A stretch of 32,091 nucleotides of DNA from Mesorhizobium sp. B2-7-1 (lineage in GTDB: Bacteria; Pseudomonadota; Alphaproteobacteria; Rhizobiales; Rhizobiaceae). A program made the translations under genes and the position numbers. A model generated the notes under the pieces. The model did no database searches. It saw only the letters and a program-made list of their open reading frames with translations, and had not been told where the DNA came from. Shown piece by piece: positions 13,916 to 22,517 of this stretch. Where the stretch lies: the NCBI RefSeq assembly GCF_006440735.1, contig NZ_VFUA01000076.1, positions 1 to 32,091 on the forward strand. The letters run 5' to 3'. Position 1 is the first letter of the stretch. Each line of letters starts with the position of its first letter.

Positions 13916-15367
13916 ATGACCAAAGTCATCCGCAACGGCACCGTCGTCACTGCCGACCGCACGTGGAAGGCCGACGTGCTGATGCAGCACGGCAAGATCG
14001 TCGCCATTGGCTCGAACCTGCACGGCGACCATGAGTTCGACGCCACGGGCTGCTATGTCATGCCGGGTGGCATCGATCCGCACACCCATCTCGAAATGCC
14101 CTTCATGGGCACCTATTCGGCCGACGATTTCGAATCCGGCACGCGCGCAGCACTTTCGGGCGGCACGACCATGGTCGTCGATTTCTGCCTGCCGGCGCCG
14201 CAGCAGTCGCTGCTCGAAGCCCTGCAGATGTGGGACAACAAGACATCGAAGGCCGCCTGCGACTACTCCTTCCACATGGCGATCACCTGGTGGGGCAAGC
14301 AGGTGTTCGACGAGATGGCGACGGTGGTCGACAGGGGCATCACCTCGTTCAAGCATTTCATGGCCTACAAGGGCGCGCTGATGGTCGACGACGACGAGAT
14401 GTATGCCTCGTTCCAGCGCTGCGCCGACCTCGGCGCGCTGCCGCTGGTCCATGCCGAGAATGGCGACGTCGTCGCCGCGCTCTCGCAAAAACTGCTCGCC
14501 GCAGGCAACAACGGCCCCGAGGGCCACGCCTTTTCGCGCCCGCCGGAAGTGGAAGGCGAGGCGACGAACCGCGCCATCATGATTGCCGACATGGCCGGCG
14601 TGCCGCTCTATGTCGTGCATGTCTCCTGCGAGCAGAGCCACGAGGCGATCCGCCGCGCCCGCCAGAAGGGCATGCGGGTGTTCGGCGAGCCGCTGATCCA
14701 GCATTTGACGCTCGACGAGACCGAATATTTCAACAAGGACTGGGACCACGCGGCACGCCGGGTGATGAGCCCGCCCTTCCGCAACAAGCTTCATCAGGAT
14801 TCGCTGTGGGCCGGCCTGCAGGCCGGTTCGCTGCAGGTGGTGGCGACCGACCACTGCGCCTTCACGACCAAACAGAAGCGCAACGGCGTCGGCGACTTCA
14901 CCAAAATCCCGAACGGCACAGGCGGGCTCGAGGACCGCTTGCCGGTTCTGTGGACGAGAGGCGTCAACACCGGACGGCTGACGATGAACGAGTTCGTCGC
15001 CGTGACCTCGACCAACATCGCCAAGATCCTCAACATGTATCCGAAGAAGGGCGCCATCGTCGAAGGCGCCGACGCCGACATCATCGTCTGGGATCCGAAG
15101 CGCAAGAAGACGATCTCGGCGAAGAAGCAGCAGTCGGTGATCGACTATAACGTCTTCGAAGGCGTCGAGGTGACCGGCCTGCCGCGCTTCGTCTTCTCGC
15201 GCGGCGAATTGTCGATCGAGGAAGCTGACGTGAAGGCCAAGGCAGGCCATGGCGAGTTCGTCGCGCGTGAGCCGAACGCCGCGGTCAACCGGGCACTGTC
15301 GACCTGGAAGGAGATTTCCGCGCCGCGCAAGGTGGAGCGTACCGGCATTCCGGCCACCGGGGTCTGA
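13916..15367 (+). CDS. hydA: Dihydropyrimidinase (D-hydantoinase)
   Basis: A 483-residue cyclic amidohydrolase that opens dihydrouracil or dihydrothymine to the N-carbamoyl-beta-amino acid, the second step of the reductive pathway. The binuclear metal centre is complete: H56 and H58 in GIDPHTHLE, carboxylated Lys152 in FMAYKG, H179 in LVHAENG, H235 in VVHVSCE and D312 in ATDHCAF. NGTGGLEDRLP is the family substrate loop. The length fits the family (460-500). AGGGGAA precedes the ATG by 6 nt. It follows beta-ureidopropionase in the same direction, separated by a palindromic repeat, and is followed 2 nt later by a small secreted-protein gene. The cyclic amide specificity (hydantoin versus dihydropyrimidine) is set by context. 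Confidence 0.95.
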   Translation: MTKVIRNGTVVTADRTWKADVLMQHGKIVAIGSNLHGDHEFDATGCYVMPGGIDPHTHLEMPFMGTYSADDFESGTRAALSGGTTMVVDFCLPAPQQSLLEALQMWDNKTSKAACDYSFHMAITWWGKQVFDEMATVVDRGITSFKHFMAYKGALMVDDDEMYASFQRCADLGALPLVHAENGDVVAALSQKLLAAGNNGPEGHAFSRPPEVEGEATNRAIMIADMAGVPLYVVHVSCEQSHEAIRRARQKGMRVFGEPLIQHLTLDETEYFNKDWDHAARRVMSPPFRNKLHQDSLWAGLQAGSLQVVATDHCAFTTKQKRNGVGDFTKIPNGTGGLEDRLPVLWTRGVNTGRLTMNEFVAVTSTNIAKILNMYPKKGAIVEGADADIIVWDPKRKKTISAKKQQSVIDYNVFEGVEVTGLPRFVFSRGELSIEEADVKAKAGHGEFVAREPNAAVNRALSTWKEISAPRKVERTGIPATGV

Positions 15368-15369
15368 CC

Positions 15370-15747
15370 ATGCGGGCTCTTCATCTTGCGATCGCGGCGA
15401 CTGCTGTGCTGGCCGCCGGCCAGGCGCTCGCCGCGGGCATCGACCTCAGCAAGCCTTATGGCGACAAATATGGCTGCATCAACCGGAACGGCCAGGAAGT
15501 CGCCGCCGACAAGATGCTGCTCTTGACCGACAAGGAAGTGATCACGGCGGCCAGCGCCTGCACCTTCAGCGAGAGGCAGGCTCAGGCTGACGGATCGCTG
15601 GTGGTGACTGCGAAGTGCGAGGCGGAAGGCGAAGAGGGACAGGCGCCGACCAAGTTCACTATCAAGCGCAGTGCGAAGAACGTGAAGAAGCTGGTGGTGG
15701 CCGACGGGGACGGCAACGTGATGGGCGAAGTCTCCCGATGCAAATGA
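15370..15747 (+). CDS. Small secreted protein of unknown function with four cysteines
   Basis: A 125-residue protein not recognised by family. Residues 1-21 form a clear signal peptide (hydrophobic core, then GQALA before the cleavage at about 21/22). The mature part of about 104 residues contains C36, C64, C83 and C124, enough for two disulfides, and many charged residues. It is predicted to be periplasmic. The ATG lies 2 nt after the dihydropyrimidinase stop with no room for a separate promoter, so it is translated from the catabolic operon. Either it has a role near pyrimidine uptake or it is a passenger; the sequence does not decide. Confidence 0.8.
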   Translation: MRALHLAIAATAVLAAGQALAAGIDLSKPYGDKYGCINRNGQEVAADKMLLLTDKEVITAASACTFSERQAQADGSLVVTAKCEAEGEEGQAPTKFTIKRSAKNVKKLVVADGDGNVMGEVSRCK

Positions 15748-15833
15748 CGGCGATTCCGTCGATTCCTGAGAGGCGTGTTCGTTCCGGCCGCATCTATGCG
15801 ACGCCAAGCGATGCCGCTTGGCTGCAAAATGCC

Positions 15834-16238
15834 TTAGGCTACAAGGCCGTCCAACTCCGGCAGCAGGACGACGCTTTCCTGTTCGTTGGGATCGGTGCGG
15901 GCGATGACCGCGGAAGAAGGCGCGCCGCTCAGATTGGCGGGCAGATGCGGAACGCCCGCCGGAATGTAGAAGAGGTCGCCGGCCTTGACGACGATGTGAT
16001 GCTCGAGCCGGTCGCCGTACCAGGTGTGGACTTCGCCCGAGAGCACGTAGATGGCCGTCTCGTGGCTTTCATGCTTATGCGCCTTGGCGCGGGCGCCGGG
16101 CGGCATGGTGAGAAGATGCATGCAGATGCCGGACGAGCCGACGGTCTCGGCGGCGATGCCGGCGAAATAGCTCAGTCCCTGCTTGCCCTGGTAAGTGCTT
16201 TCGGGGCGAACGAGATGACAGGTGGGTTTAGGCGACAT
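15834..16238 (-). CDS. Cupin domain protein
   Basis: A 134-residue single-domain cupin. The first motif GARAKAHKHESHETAIYVLSGEV supplies H54, H56 and E60 as metal ligands. The second motif GDLFYIPAGVPHLPAN supplies H98. The complete 3-His/1-Glu set suggests a functional metal site, but cupin substrates range widely. The ATG at 16238 has GGAG 9 nt upstream; a TTG two codons earlier is unlikely. It is divergent from the ABC transporter operon with a 119-bp gap. It converges on the secreted-protein gene to its left. A link to the substrate of the importer is possible but not shown. Confidence 0.87.
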   Translation of the reverse strand: MSPKPTCHLVRPESTYQGKQGLSYFAGIAAETVGSSGICMHLLTMPPGARAKAHKHESHETAIYVLSGEVHTWYGDRLEHHIVVKAGDLFYIPAGVPHLPANLSGAPSSAVIARTDPNEQESVVLLPELDGLVA

Positions 16239-16357
16239 CGGCAAGGCTCCGGGCGGCGTCGATCGGGTGGGGCAGGACGAGTGGAAAGCAACGCTATCAT
16301 AAAATCAACCGGATTGCGGGCAGCGCGGCAGCGGCTGCGAAAGGCAGGCTGCAGCCA

Positions 16358-17149
16358 ATGACCGAACAGCCGCCAGCCGTCGTTTCGGCAAGCAAGCTCG
16401 GCCTCACCTTCCAGACCAATGACGGTCCGGTGCAGGCGCTTTCCAATGTCGATCTGACCATCGGCAAGGGCGAATTCGTCTCCTTCATCGGCCCGTCCGG
16501 CTGCGGCAAGACCACCTTGCTGCGCGTCATCGCCGATCTGGAGAAGGCGACCTCCGGGACGATCTCCGTCAACGGGATGTCGCCTGAGCAGGCACGCGAG
16601 AAACGCGCCTATGGCTATGTCTTCCAGGCGGCGGCCCTGTTCCCGTGGCGCACGATCGAGCGCAACGTGGCGCTGCCGCTTGAGGTCATGGGCGTGAGCC
16701 AGGCCGAGCAGGCGGAGCGCATCAAGCGCACGCTGGAGCTCGTCAACCTCTCGGGCTTCGAGAAGAAGTATCCCTGGCAGCTTTCCGGCGGCATGCAGCA
16801 GCGCGCCTCGATCGCACGCGCCTTGGCCTTCGATGCGGACCTGCTTTTGATGGACGAGCCCTTCGGCGCGCTCGACGAAATCGTGCGCGACCATCTGAAC
16901 GAACAGCTCCTCGATCTCTGGGACCGGACCAACAAGACGATCTGCTTCGTCACCCATTCGATCCCCGAGGCGGTGTATCTCTCGACGCGTATCGTCGTGA
17001 TGTCGCCGCGGCCCGGCCGCGTCACCGACGTCATCGAATCGACGCTGCCGAGGAAGCGCCCGCTCGACATCCGCGAGACGCCGGAATTCCTGGCGATCGC
17101 CGCGCGCGTGCGCGATGGCCTCAGGGCTGGGCACAGCTATGATGATTGA
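16358..17149 (+). CDS. ABC transporter ATP-binding protein, NitT/TauT type
   Basis: A 263-residue ABC ATPase. Walker A GPSGCGKT is at 45-52, the Q-loop glutamine at 90, signature LSGGMQQ at 142-148, Walker B LLLMDEP at 162-168, the D-loop right after, and the switch His200 in FVTHSIPEA. LFPWRTIERNVALPLEVMG is typical of the SsuB/TauB/ThiZ group. It energises the importer made with the two permeases and the binding protein downstream. The spacing to the first permease is 13 nt. The start is preceded by AGGC-tgcagcca, a modest ribosome-binding site. The substrate is discussed under the binding protein. Confidence 0.93.
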   Translation: MTEQPPAVVSASKLGLTFQTNDGPVQALSNVDLTIGKGEFVSFIGPSGCGKTTLLRVIADLEKATSGTISVNGMSPEQAREKRAYGYVFQAAALFPWRTIERNVALPLEVMGVSQAEQAERIKRTLELVNLSGFEKKYPWQLSGGMQQRASIARALAFDADLLLMDEPFGALDEIVRDHLNEQLLDLWDRTNKTICFVTHSIPEAVYLSTRIVVMSPRPGRVTDVIESTLPRKRPLDIRETPEFLAIAARVRDGLRAGHSYDD

Positions 17150-17162
17150 GGCGCCCTGCTAG

Positions 17163-18041
17163 ATGGATAGCTTCCGCTCCAAGATCGTCCCCGTCACCAC
17201 CATCCTCACCGGCGTGGTCGTGCTCTGGTACGTCTTCGCCGTCATCCTCAACGCGCCGTTCCAACGCGATCTCGACCGCCGCGCCAATGAGACGCCGGGC
17301 GTCGTCGAGTTCATCGGCAAGACGTTGTCGCAGCCGAAGCCGACGCTGCCGGCGCCTCATCAGGTGGCGGTGAATTTCTTCGAAAACACCTTCCTGCGCG
17401 GCGTCACCTCGAACCGCAGCCTGGTCTACAACGCCTGGGTGACGCTGTCGTCGACGCTGCTCGGCTTTGCCTTTGGCACCGCGCTCGGCATCGTCATTGC
17501 GGTCGGCATCGTGCATGTTGCGACGCTGGACCGCAGCCTTATGCCGTGGATCATCGCCTCGCAGACCATTCCGATCCTGGCGGTGGCGCCGATGATCATC
17601 GTGGTGCTGGCGGCAATCGGCATCACCGGCCTGATCCCGAAGGCGCTGATCTCGACCTATCTGTCGTTCTTCCCGGTCGCGGTCGGCATGGTCAAAGGCC
17701 TGCGCTCCCCCGAGCTCATGCATCTTGACCTGATGCATACCTATAACGCCAGCGCCTCGCAGACCTTCTGGAAGCTCAGGGTGCCGGCCTCGGTGCCGTT
17801 CCTGTTCACCTCGATGAAGGTGGCGGTGGCGGCAAGCCTGGTCGGCGCCATCGTCGGCGAGCTGCCGACCGGTGCGGTCGCCGGCATCGGCGCGAAGCTG
17901 CTCGCGGGCGCCTATTACAGCCAGACGATCGATATCTGGTCGGCGCTGGTCGCGGGCTCGATCGTTGCCGCGCTGCTGGTGATGGCGGTAGGTATCGCCG
18001 GGCGCCTGGTCGACCGCGCCATGGGTGGGAGGCCGGCATGA
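17163..18041 (+). CDS. ABC transporter permease (first)
   Basis: A 292-residue inner-membrane permease of the binding-protein-dependent type. One helix at about 10-30 is followed by a periplasmic stretch to about 90, then five or so helices. The cytoplasmic coupling motif (EAA loop) is seen at DLMHTYNASASQTFWKLRVPASVPF, about 190-214. The stop overlaps the start of the second permease as ATGA, so the two are coupled and likely form a heterodimer. The ribosome-binding site is poor, consistent with translational coupling to the ATPase gene. Confidence 0.92.
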   Translation: MDSFRSKIVPVTTILTGVVVLWYVFAVILNAPFQRDLDRRANETPGVVEFIGKTLSQPKPTLPAPHQVAVNFFENTFLRGVTSNRSLVYNAWVTLSSTLLGFAFGTALGIVIAVGIVHVATLDRSLMPWIIASQTIPILAVAPMIIVVLAAIGITGLIPKALISTYLSFFPVAVGMVKGLRSPELMHLDLMHTYNASASQTFWKLRVPASVPFLFTSMKVAVAASLVGAIVGELPTGAVAGIGAKLLAGAYYSQTIDIWSALVAGSIVAALLVMAVGIAGRLVDRAMGGRPA

Positions 18042-19192
18042 ACTGGTTGAAACCGTCCTGGCAATCGGTGCTGGCAATTGCGCTTTGCCTCGTTGCCTTC
18101 GCGCTCGGCGCGATGACGAAGCCCGAAGCCGCCGCGCTGGCGGAGCCGGCCGCGACGCTCGCCTATCCCTATATTGGTGCGAAGGGGCTGATCATCGGGC
18201 TGTTGCTCATCGCTGCGCTGGTTTCGACCGCAAAGCTGACGCCGGTCGCGGAAGCCATCTTGCTCTTCGTCGGCGCGCATGCCGCCGCCTGGCTCCTGAT
18301 CAAGGGCATAGCCGGTTTCGAAGGCACGGCGCTGGCGCCGTATTTCCTGCTGCTTGCGGCTGCCTGGCTGCTTGCCTGGCGCTGCGTCGCCCTGCTGTCG
18401 TCGCTGCGCCCCGCGCAGGGCTGGGCGAAGACGGCGCTGCGCCTCGTCATCCCGGCAATCTTCGGCGCCTGGATCCTGATCATCTGGGAAGCGATCACGC
18501 GCGGCGCCGGCATTCCCTTCATCCTTTTGCCGCCGCCGAGCGCCATCGGCGTGCGCATCGCCAACTCGCTGCCGATCCTGGGCTCGGACGTGCGACAGAC
18601 GATCTTCAAAGCAGTGCTCATCGGCTATGTCGTCGGCAATCTCGCCGGCTTCGCCGTCGCCATCCTCGCCGACCGCGTGCCGTTCCTCCGGCGCGGGCTG
18701 CTCCCGATCGGCAATATGGTTTCGGCGCTGCCGATCATTGGTGTGGCGCCGATCATGGTCATGTGGTTCGGCTTCGACTGGCCGTCCAAGGCCGCCGTCG
18801 TCATCATCATGACCTTCTTCCCGATGCTGGTGAACACCGTCGCGGGGCTGGCCGCATCCGGGCATATGGAGCGCGATCTGATGCGCACCTATGCGTCGGG
18901 CTATTGGCCGACGCTGCTGAAGCTCAGGCTGCCGGCGGCAATGCCGTTCATCTTCAATGCGCTGAAGATCAACTCGACGCTGGCGCTGATCGGCGCCATC
19001 GTCGCGGAGTTCTTCGGTACGCCAGTGGTCGGCATGGGATTCCGCATTTCGACGGAAGTCGGGCGGATGAACATCGACATGGTGTGGGCCGAAATCGCAG
19101 TTGCAGCCCTTGCGGGTTCGGTCTTTTATGGCGTGGTCGCTCTCATCGAGAGAGCCGTCACGTTTTGGCATCCCTCTGTCCGAGGTGGATAG
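18038..19192 (+). CDS. ABC transporter permease (second), with extra N-terminal helices
   Basis: A 384-residue permease. The C-terminal half (about 132-375) is a standard permease of this family, with an LPPPSAIGVRIANSLPIL start and the coupling motif DLMRTYASGYWPTLLKLRLPAAMPF. Ahead of it lie about 130 extra residues holding four further hydrophobic spans near 10-27, 45-63, 69-90 and 98-117. This makes it nearly 100 residues longer than its partner. It starts inside the last codons of the first permease (ATGA). The binding-protein gene follows after 39 nt. Confidence 0.92.
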   Translation: MNWLKPSWQSVLAIALCLVAFALGAMTKPEAAALAEPAATLAYPYIGAKGLIIGLLLIAALVSTAKLTPVAEAILLFVGAHAAAWLLIKGIAGFEGTALAPYFLLLAAAWLLAWRCVALLSSLRPAQGWAKTALRLVIPAIFGAWILIIWEAITRGAGIPFILLPPPSAIGVRIANSLPILGSDVRQTIFKAVLIGYVVGNLAGFAVAILADRVPFLRRGLLPIGNMVSALPIIGVAPIMVMWFGFDWPSKAAVVIIMTFFPMLVNTVAGLAASGHMERDLMRTYASGYWPTLLKLRLPAAMPFIFNALKINSTLALIGAIVAEFFGTPVVGMGFRISTEVGRMNIDMVWAEIAVAALAGSVFYGVVALIERAVTFWHPSVRGG

Positions 19193-19231
19193 GGGCGGTG
19201 GGTTTGGGTGCTAACTTCAGAGGGTAATAAC

Positions 19232-20203
19232 ATGAAAAGACTGCTGATTTCTGCTTTGGCCGGCGCCATGTCGCTGGCCGCCTTCCAGGCGATGGCCGCC
19301 GACAAGGTGACATTGCAGCTGAAATGGGTCACGCAGGCCCAGTTCGCCGGCTACTATGTCGCCAAGGCCAAGGGCTTCTATGACGCCGAAGGCCTCGACG
19401 TCGACATCAAGCCGGGCGGCCCCGATATCGCGCCCGAGCAGGTGATCGCCGGCGGCGGCGCCGACGTCATCGTCGACTGGATGGGTGGCGCACTCGCCGC
19501 CCGCGACAAGGGCGTGATGCTCGTCAACATCGCCCAGCCGTTCAAGAAGGCGGGCATGGAACTGGTTTGCCCGAAGGACGGACCGATCAAGACCGAAGCC
19601 GACTTCAAGGGCCATACGCTCGGCGTCTGGTTCTTCGGCAACGAATATCCGTTCTACGCCTGGATGAACAAGATCGGGCTCAAGACCGATGGCGGCCCGG
19701 ACGGCGTCACCGTGCTCAAGCAGAGCTTCGACGTGCAGCCGCTGATCCAGAAGCAGGCCGATTGCATCTCGGTGATGACCTACAACGAATACGGTCAGGT
19801 GCTGGACGCCGGCTACAAGCCCGAAGACCTCACCGTGTTCAACTACTCGGCCATGGGCAACGACCTTCTGGAGGACGGGCTCTATACGCTTGAGGACAAG
19901 CTCAAGGATCCGGCCTTCGAGGACAAGATGGTGCGCTTCGTGCGCGCCTCGATGAAGGGCTGGAAATACGCCACGGAGAACACCGACGAGGCAGCTGGGA
20001 TCGTCGTGGACAATGGCGGCCAGGACGAGAACCACCAGAAGTTCATGATGAAGGAAGTGGCCAAGCTGATCGACAATGCCGACGGCAAGCTGATCCCGGC
20101 CGCTTACGAGCGCACCGCCAAGGCGCTGCTCGACCAGAAGATCATCAGCAAGGAGGCGAGCGGCGCCTACACGACCGCGATCACCGACAAGGCGATCAAG
20201 TAA
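19232..20203 (+). CDS. ABC transporter substrate-binding protein, NMT1/THI5/ThiY-like
   Basis: A 323-residue periplasmic binding protein. A signal peptide spans 1-22 (cleavage after QAMA). The mature start, VTLQLKWVTQAQFAGYYVAKAKGFYDAEGLDV, is the hallmark of the NMT1/THI5 group, whose ThiY members bind a thiamine-derived pyrimidine. Other members bind riboflavin, taurine, nitrate or hydantoin-like compounds. The position directly after the pyrimidine catabolic genes makes a pyrimidine, dihydropyrimidine or hydantoin a reasonable ligand, by inference only. AGAGGG lies 8 nt before the ATG at 19232. It ends the importer operon and is followed by a strong terminator. Confidence 0.9.
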   Translation: MKRLLISALAGAMSLAAFQAMAADKVTLQLKWVTQAQFAGYYVAKAKGFYDAEGLDVDIKPGGPDIAPEQVIAGGGADVIVDWMGGALAARDKGVMLVNIAQPFKKAGMELVCPKDGPIKTEADFKGHTLGVWFFGNEYPFYAWMNKIGLKTDGGPDGVTVLKQSFDVQPLIQKQADCISVMTYNEYGQVLDAGYKPEDLTVFNYSAMGNDLLEDGLYTLEDKLKDPAFEDKMVRFVRASMKGWKYATENTDEAAGIVVDNGGQDENHQKFMMKEVAKLIDNADGKLIPAAYERTAKALLDQKIISKEASGAYTTAITDKAIK

Positions 20204-20228
20204 GCTCCGCTCTCAACTCGGAAGATGG

Positions 20229-20254
20229 AAAGGGGCGGGCGACCGCCCCTTTTT
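20229..20254 (+). terminator. Rho-independent terminator of the ABC importer operon
   Basis: AGGGGCGG (20231-20238) pairs with CCGCCCCT (20243-20250) across a GCGA loop, followed by five T. It lies 26 nt after the binding-protein stop. Confidence 0.85.
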
Positions 20255-20369
20255 CGTTGCCCGCGGTAAAATAATTGTGTGCCGGGATACATCCGGCGAC
20301 CCAACCGTTGCAGTGATGCATCCGCGCGTCGGGGAGCCGCGCGGGATGCTGCCACCAACGGAGGTCTTC

Positions 20370-20807
20370 ATGCGCATCCTTTCCGTGCCGATGCTTTCGG
20401 CCTTAGCCGTTTCGACCGCCTTTCTCCTCGCCTCACCGGCCATGGCCGAGACGATGAAGTTCAAGGCGACGCTCGACGGCAGCCAGCAAAGCCCGCCCGT
20501 CACCACCAAGGGCAAGGGAACCGCCACATTCACCTTCGACAGCACAAGCAAGAAGCTCAGCTGGAACGTCAAATATTCCGGCCTCAGCGGGCCGGCCGTT
20601 GCCGCCCACATCCACGGGCCGGCGGACATGGGGGCAAACGCGGACCCGGTCATCCCGTTCAAGAAGCTGAAGAGCCCGATCAAGGGGTCGGCGACGCTCA
20701 CCGACGCGCAAGCAGCCGACCTCGAGGCCGGCAAATACTACGTCAACGTCCACACCGCCAAGAACAAGGACGGCGAGATCCGCGGCCAGATCGAGAAGGC
20801 TATGTAA
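20370..20807 (+). CDS. CHRD domain secreted protein
   Basis: A 145-residue protein with a signal peptide (about 1-26, ending ASPAMA) and a single CHRD domain. The CHRD hallmarks are a start MKFKATLDGSQQSPPV, AAHIHGPADMGANADPV with paired histidines, and a final YYVNVHTAKNKDGEIRGQI. CHRD domains were named from chordin and occur in many secreted bacterial proteins of unknown role; the histidines may bind metal. GGAGG lies 5 nt before the ATG at 20370. The frame extends upstream but lacks a signal peptide in that part. It stands alone between two terminators. Confidence 0.9.
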   Translation: MRILSVPMLSALAVSTAFLLASPAMAETMKFKATLDGSQQSPPVTTKGKGTATFTFDSTSKKLSWNVKYSGLSGPAVAAHIHGPADMGANADPVIPFKKLKSPIKGSATLTDAQAADLEAGKYYVNVHTAKNKDGEIRGQIEKAM

Positions 20808-20813
20808 AGACGC

Positions 20814-20839
20814 AAAAGCGGCGGTTCACCGCCCCTTTT
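20814..20839. terminator. Bidirectional terminator after the CHRD gene
   Basis: AAAAGCGGCGG (20814-20824) pairs with CCGCCCCTTTT (20829-20839) across a TTCA loop, with a single C-C mismatch. A-rich and T-rich ends make it work on both strands. It can serve the CHRD gene and the convergent TPP-enzyme gene, whose stop is at 20868. Confidence 0.78.
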
Positions 20840-20867
20840 GTCGTGTAGCCAGTAGGAAGTCGCCGCC

Positions 20868-22517
20868 TCAGCTCTTGTTGCGGATTTGCGTCAGCGTGCG
20901 GGTCGGCGTGATCGCTTCGGGATCGAGCTTGATCTCGACGATCGCCGGCTTGCCGCTGGCGCGCGCGCGTTCGAAGGCCGGCGCAAAGTCGGCGGTTTTT
21001 TCCACCGTCTCGCCATGGCCGCCATAGGCGCGGGCAAGTGCCGCGAAGTCCGGGTTCCTGAGCTCGGTGGCGACGACGCGGCTCGGATATTCCCGCTCCT
21101 GATGCATGCGGATCGTGCCGTAAATGCCGTTGTTGACGACAATCACGATGATCGGCAGGTCATACTGGACAGCCGTCGCGAATTCCTGGCCGTTCATCAG
21201 GAAGCACCCGTCGCCGGCGAAGGCGACCACCATGCGATCCGGGAACAGCGATTTGGCGGCGACCGCGGCCGGCGTGCCGTAGCCCATCGAGCCGGACGTA
21301 GGCGCCGCCTGCGTGCCGAAGCGGCGGTTGCGGTAGAAGCGATGCACCCAGGTGGCGTAGTTGCCGGCGCCGTTGGTGAGGATGGCGTCTTCCGGCAGGA
21401 CCTTTCCCAGATGTTCGATGATCGGGCCCATCTGAACGGCGCCCGGGCCGGTCTGCGGCGGCGTCGACCATTCGAGATAGGCGGCGTGCGCCTTTTCCGT
21501 CTCGTCCGCCCAGGCGGGCCTGGCGGCGGGCTTGCGCCTGGCGAAGGCCTCGACGAAGGCGGGGGGCGAAGCGTTGATCGCAAGCGTCGGCCGGTAGACG
21601 CGGCCTAGCTCGCTGGCATCGGCATGGACATGCGCCAGCGCCTGGTCGGGGTAGGGGCTTTTCAGCAGCGTGTAGTCGGAAGACGGCATCTCGCCAAGGC
21701 GGCCGCCGAGCAGGAGCACGACGTCGGCCTCTTTGATGCGCGCCGCCAGTTTCGGATTGATGCCGATGCCGACATCGCCGGCGTAGTTCGGATGCAGATG
21801 GTCGAACAGCATCTGGCGGCGGAAGGAGCAGCCGACCGGCAGGGACCAGGCCTCGGCGATCGTGCGCATATGCGCCACCGCTTGCTCATTCCAGCGCGTG
21901 CCGCCGAGGATGACGAACGGCCGCTTTGCATTGGCGAGCAGCATTTGCAGCGCATCGAGCTCGGCTTCGCCCGGACGCGTCTCGACCTGCGTGTGCGGCA
22001 GCGCTTCCGGCGCCTCGACCTCGCTGGTCAGCATGTCCTCCGGCAGCGAGATGACCACCGGGCCCGGGCGACCGGAGGTCGCGACGGCGAAGGCGCGCGT
22101 CACGAATTCGGGGATGCGCGCGGCGTCGTCGATCTCGACAACCCATTTGGCGATGTCGCCGAAGAAGCGCTTGTAGTCGACCTCCTGGAAGGCCTCGCGT
22201 TCCTTGGCGTGGCTGGCGACCTGGCCGATGAACATGATCAGCGGCACCGAATCCTGCATCGCGATATGGATGCCTGCCGAGGCGTTGGTGGCGCCGGGGC
22301 CGCGGGTGACGAAGCAGATGCCGGGCTTGCCGGTCAGCCGTCCCTGACAGTCGGCCATCATCGCAGCACCGCCTTCCTGGCGGCAGACGATGGTGCGGAT
22401 CGAAGAGTCATGCAGCGCATCGAGCACCGCGAGATAGGATTCGCCCGGAACGCAGAAGATGCGGTCGGTGCCGTTCGCTTCGAGCGCCTCGACGATCAGT
22501 TGTCCGCCGGTCTTCAT
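20868..22517 (-). CDS. Thiamine pyrophosphate-dependent enzyme, acetolactate synthase-like
   Basis: A 549-residue three-domain TPP enzyme (N-terminal Pyr domain, middle domain, C-terminal PP domain). The cofactor-activating Glu48 is in CRQEGGAAMMA. The TPP/Mg motif begins GDG at 435-437 and reaches NN at 462-463 (VVNNGIYG). The family includes acetolactate synthase, benzoylformate and oxalyl-CoA decarboxylases and 2-hydroxyacyl-CoA lyases. No regulatory subunit gene is adjacent, so true acetolactate synthase is unlikely. Its ATG overlaps the stop of an upstream CoA-transferase as ATGA, so the two proteins likely act in sequence, with the TPP enzyme possibly cleaving or decarboxylating a CoA thioester. 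The substrate is unknown. Confidence 0.9.
   Translation of the reverse strand: MKTGGQLIVEALEANGTDRIFCVPGESYLAVLDALHDSSIRTIVCRQEGGAAMMADCQGRLTGKPGICFVTRGPGATNASAGIHIAMQDSVPLIMFIGQVASHAKEREAFQEVDYKRFFGDIAKWVVEIDDAARIPEFVTRAFAVATSGRPGPVVISLPEDMLTSEVEAPEALPHTQVETRPGEAELDALQMLLANAKRPFVILGGTRWNEQAVAHMRTIAEAWSLPVGCSFRRQMLFDHLHPNYAGDVGIGINPKLAARIKEADVVLLLGGRLGEMPSSDYTLLKSPYPDQALAHVHADASELGRVYRPTLAINASPPAFVEAFARRKPAARPAWADETEKAHAAYLEWSTPPQTGPGAVQMGPIIEHLGKVLPEDAILTNGAGNYATWVHRFYRNRRFGTQAAPTSGSMGYGTPAAVAAKSLFPDRMVVAFAGDGCFLMNGQEFATAVQYDLPIIVIVVNNGIYGTIRMHQEREYPSRVVATELRNPDFAALARAYGGHGETVEKTADFAPAFERARASGKPAIVEIKLDPEAITPTRTLTQIRNKS

Noticed and set aside
13865..15250. A 461-codon minus-strand frame opposite dihydropyrimidinase
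   Set aside because: The real gene is unambiguous by its metal ligands; the shadow begins and ends without signals.
17915..19171. A 418-codon minus-strand frame opposite the second permease
   Set aside because: It has an improbable composition rich in Arg, Asp, Gln and His, as expected from the complement of a membrane protein gene.
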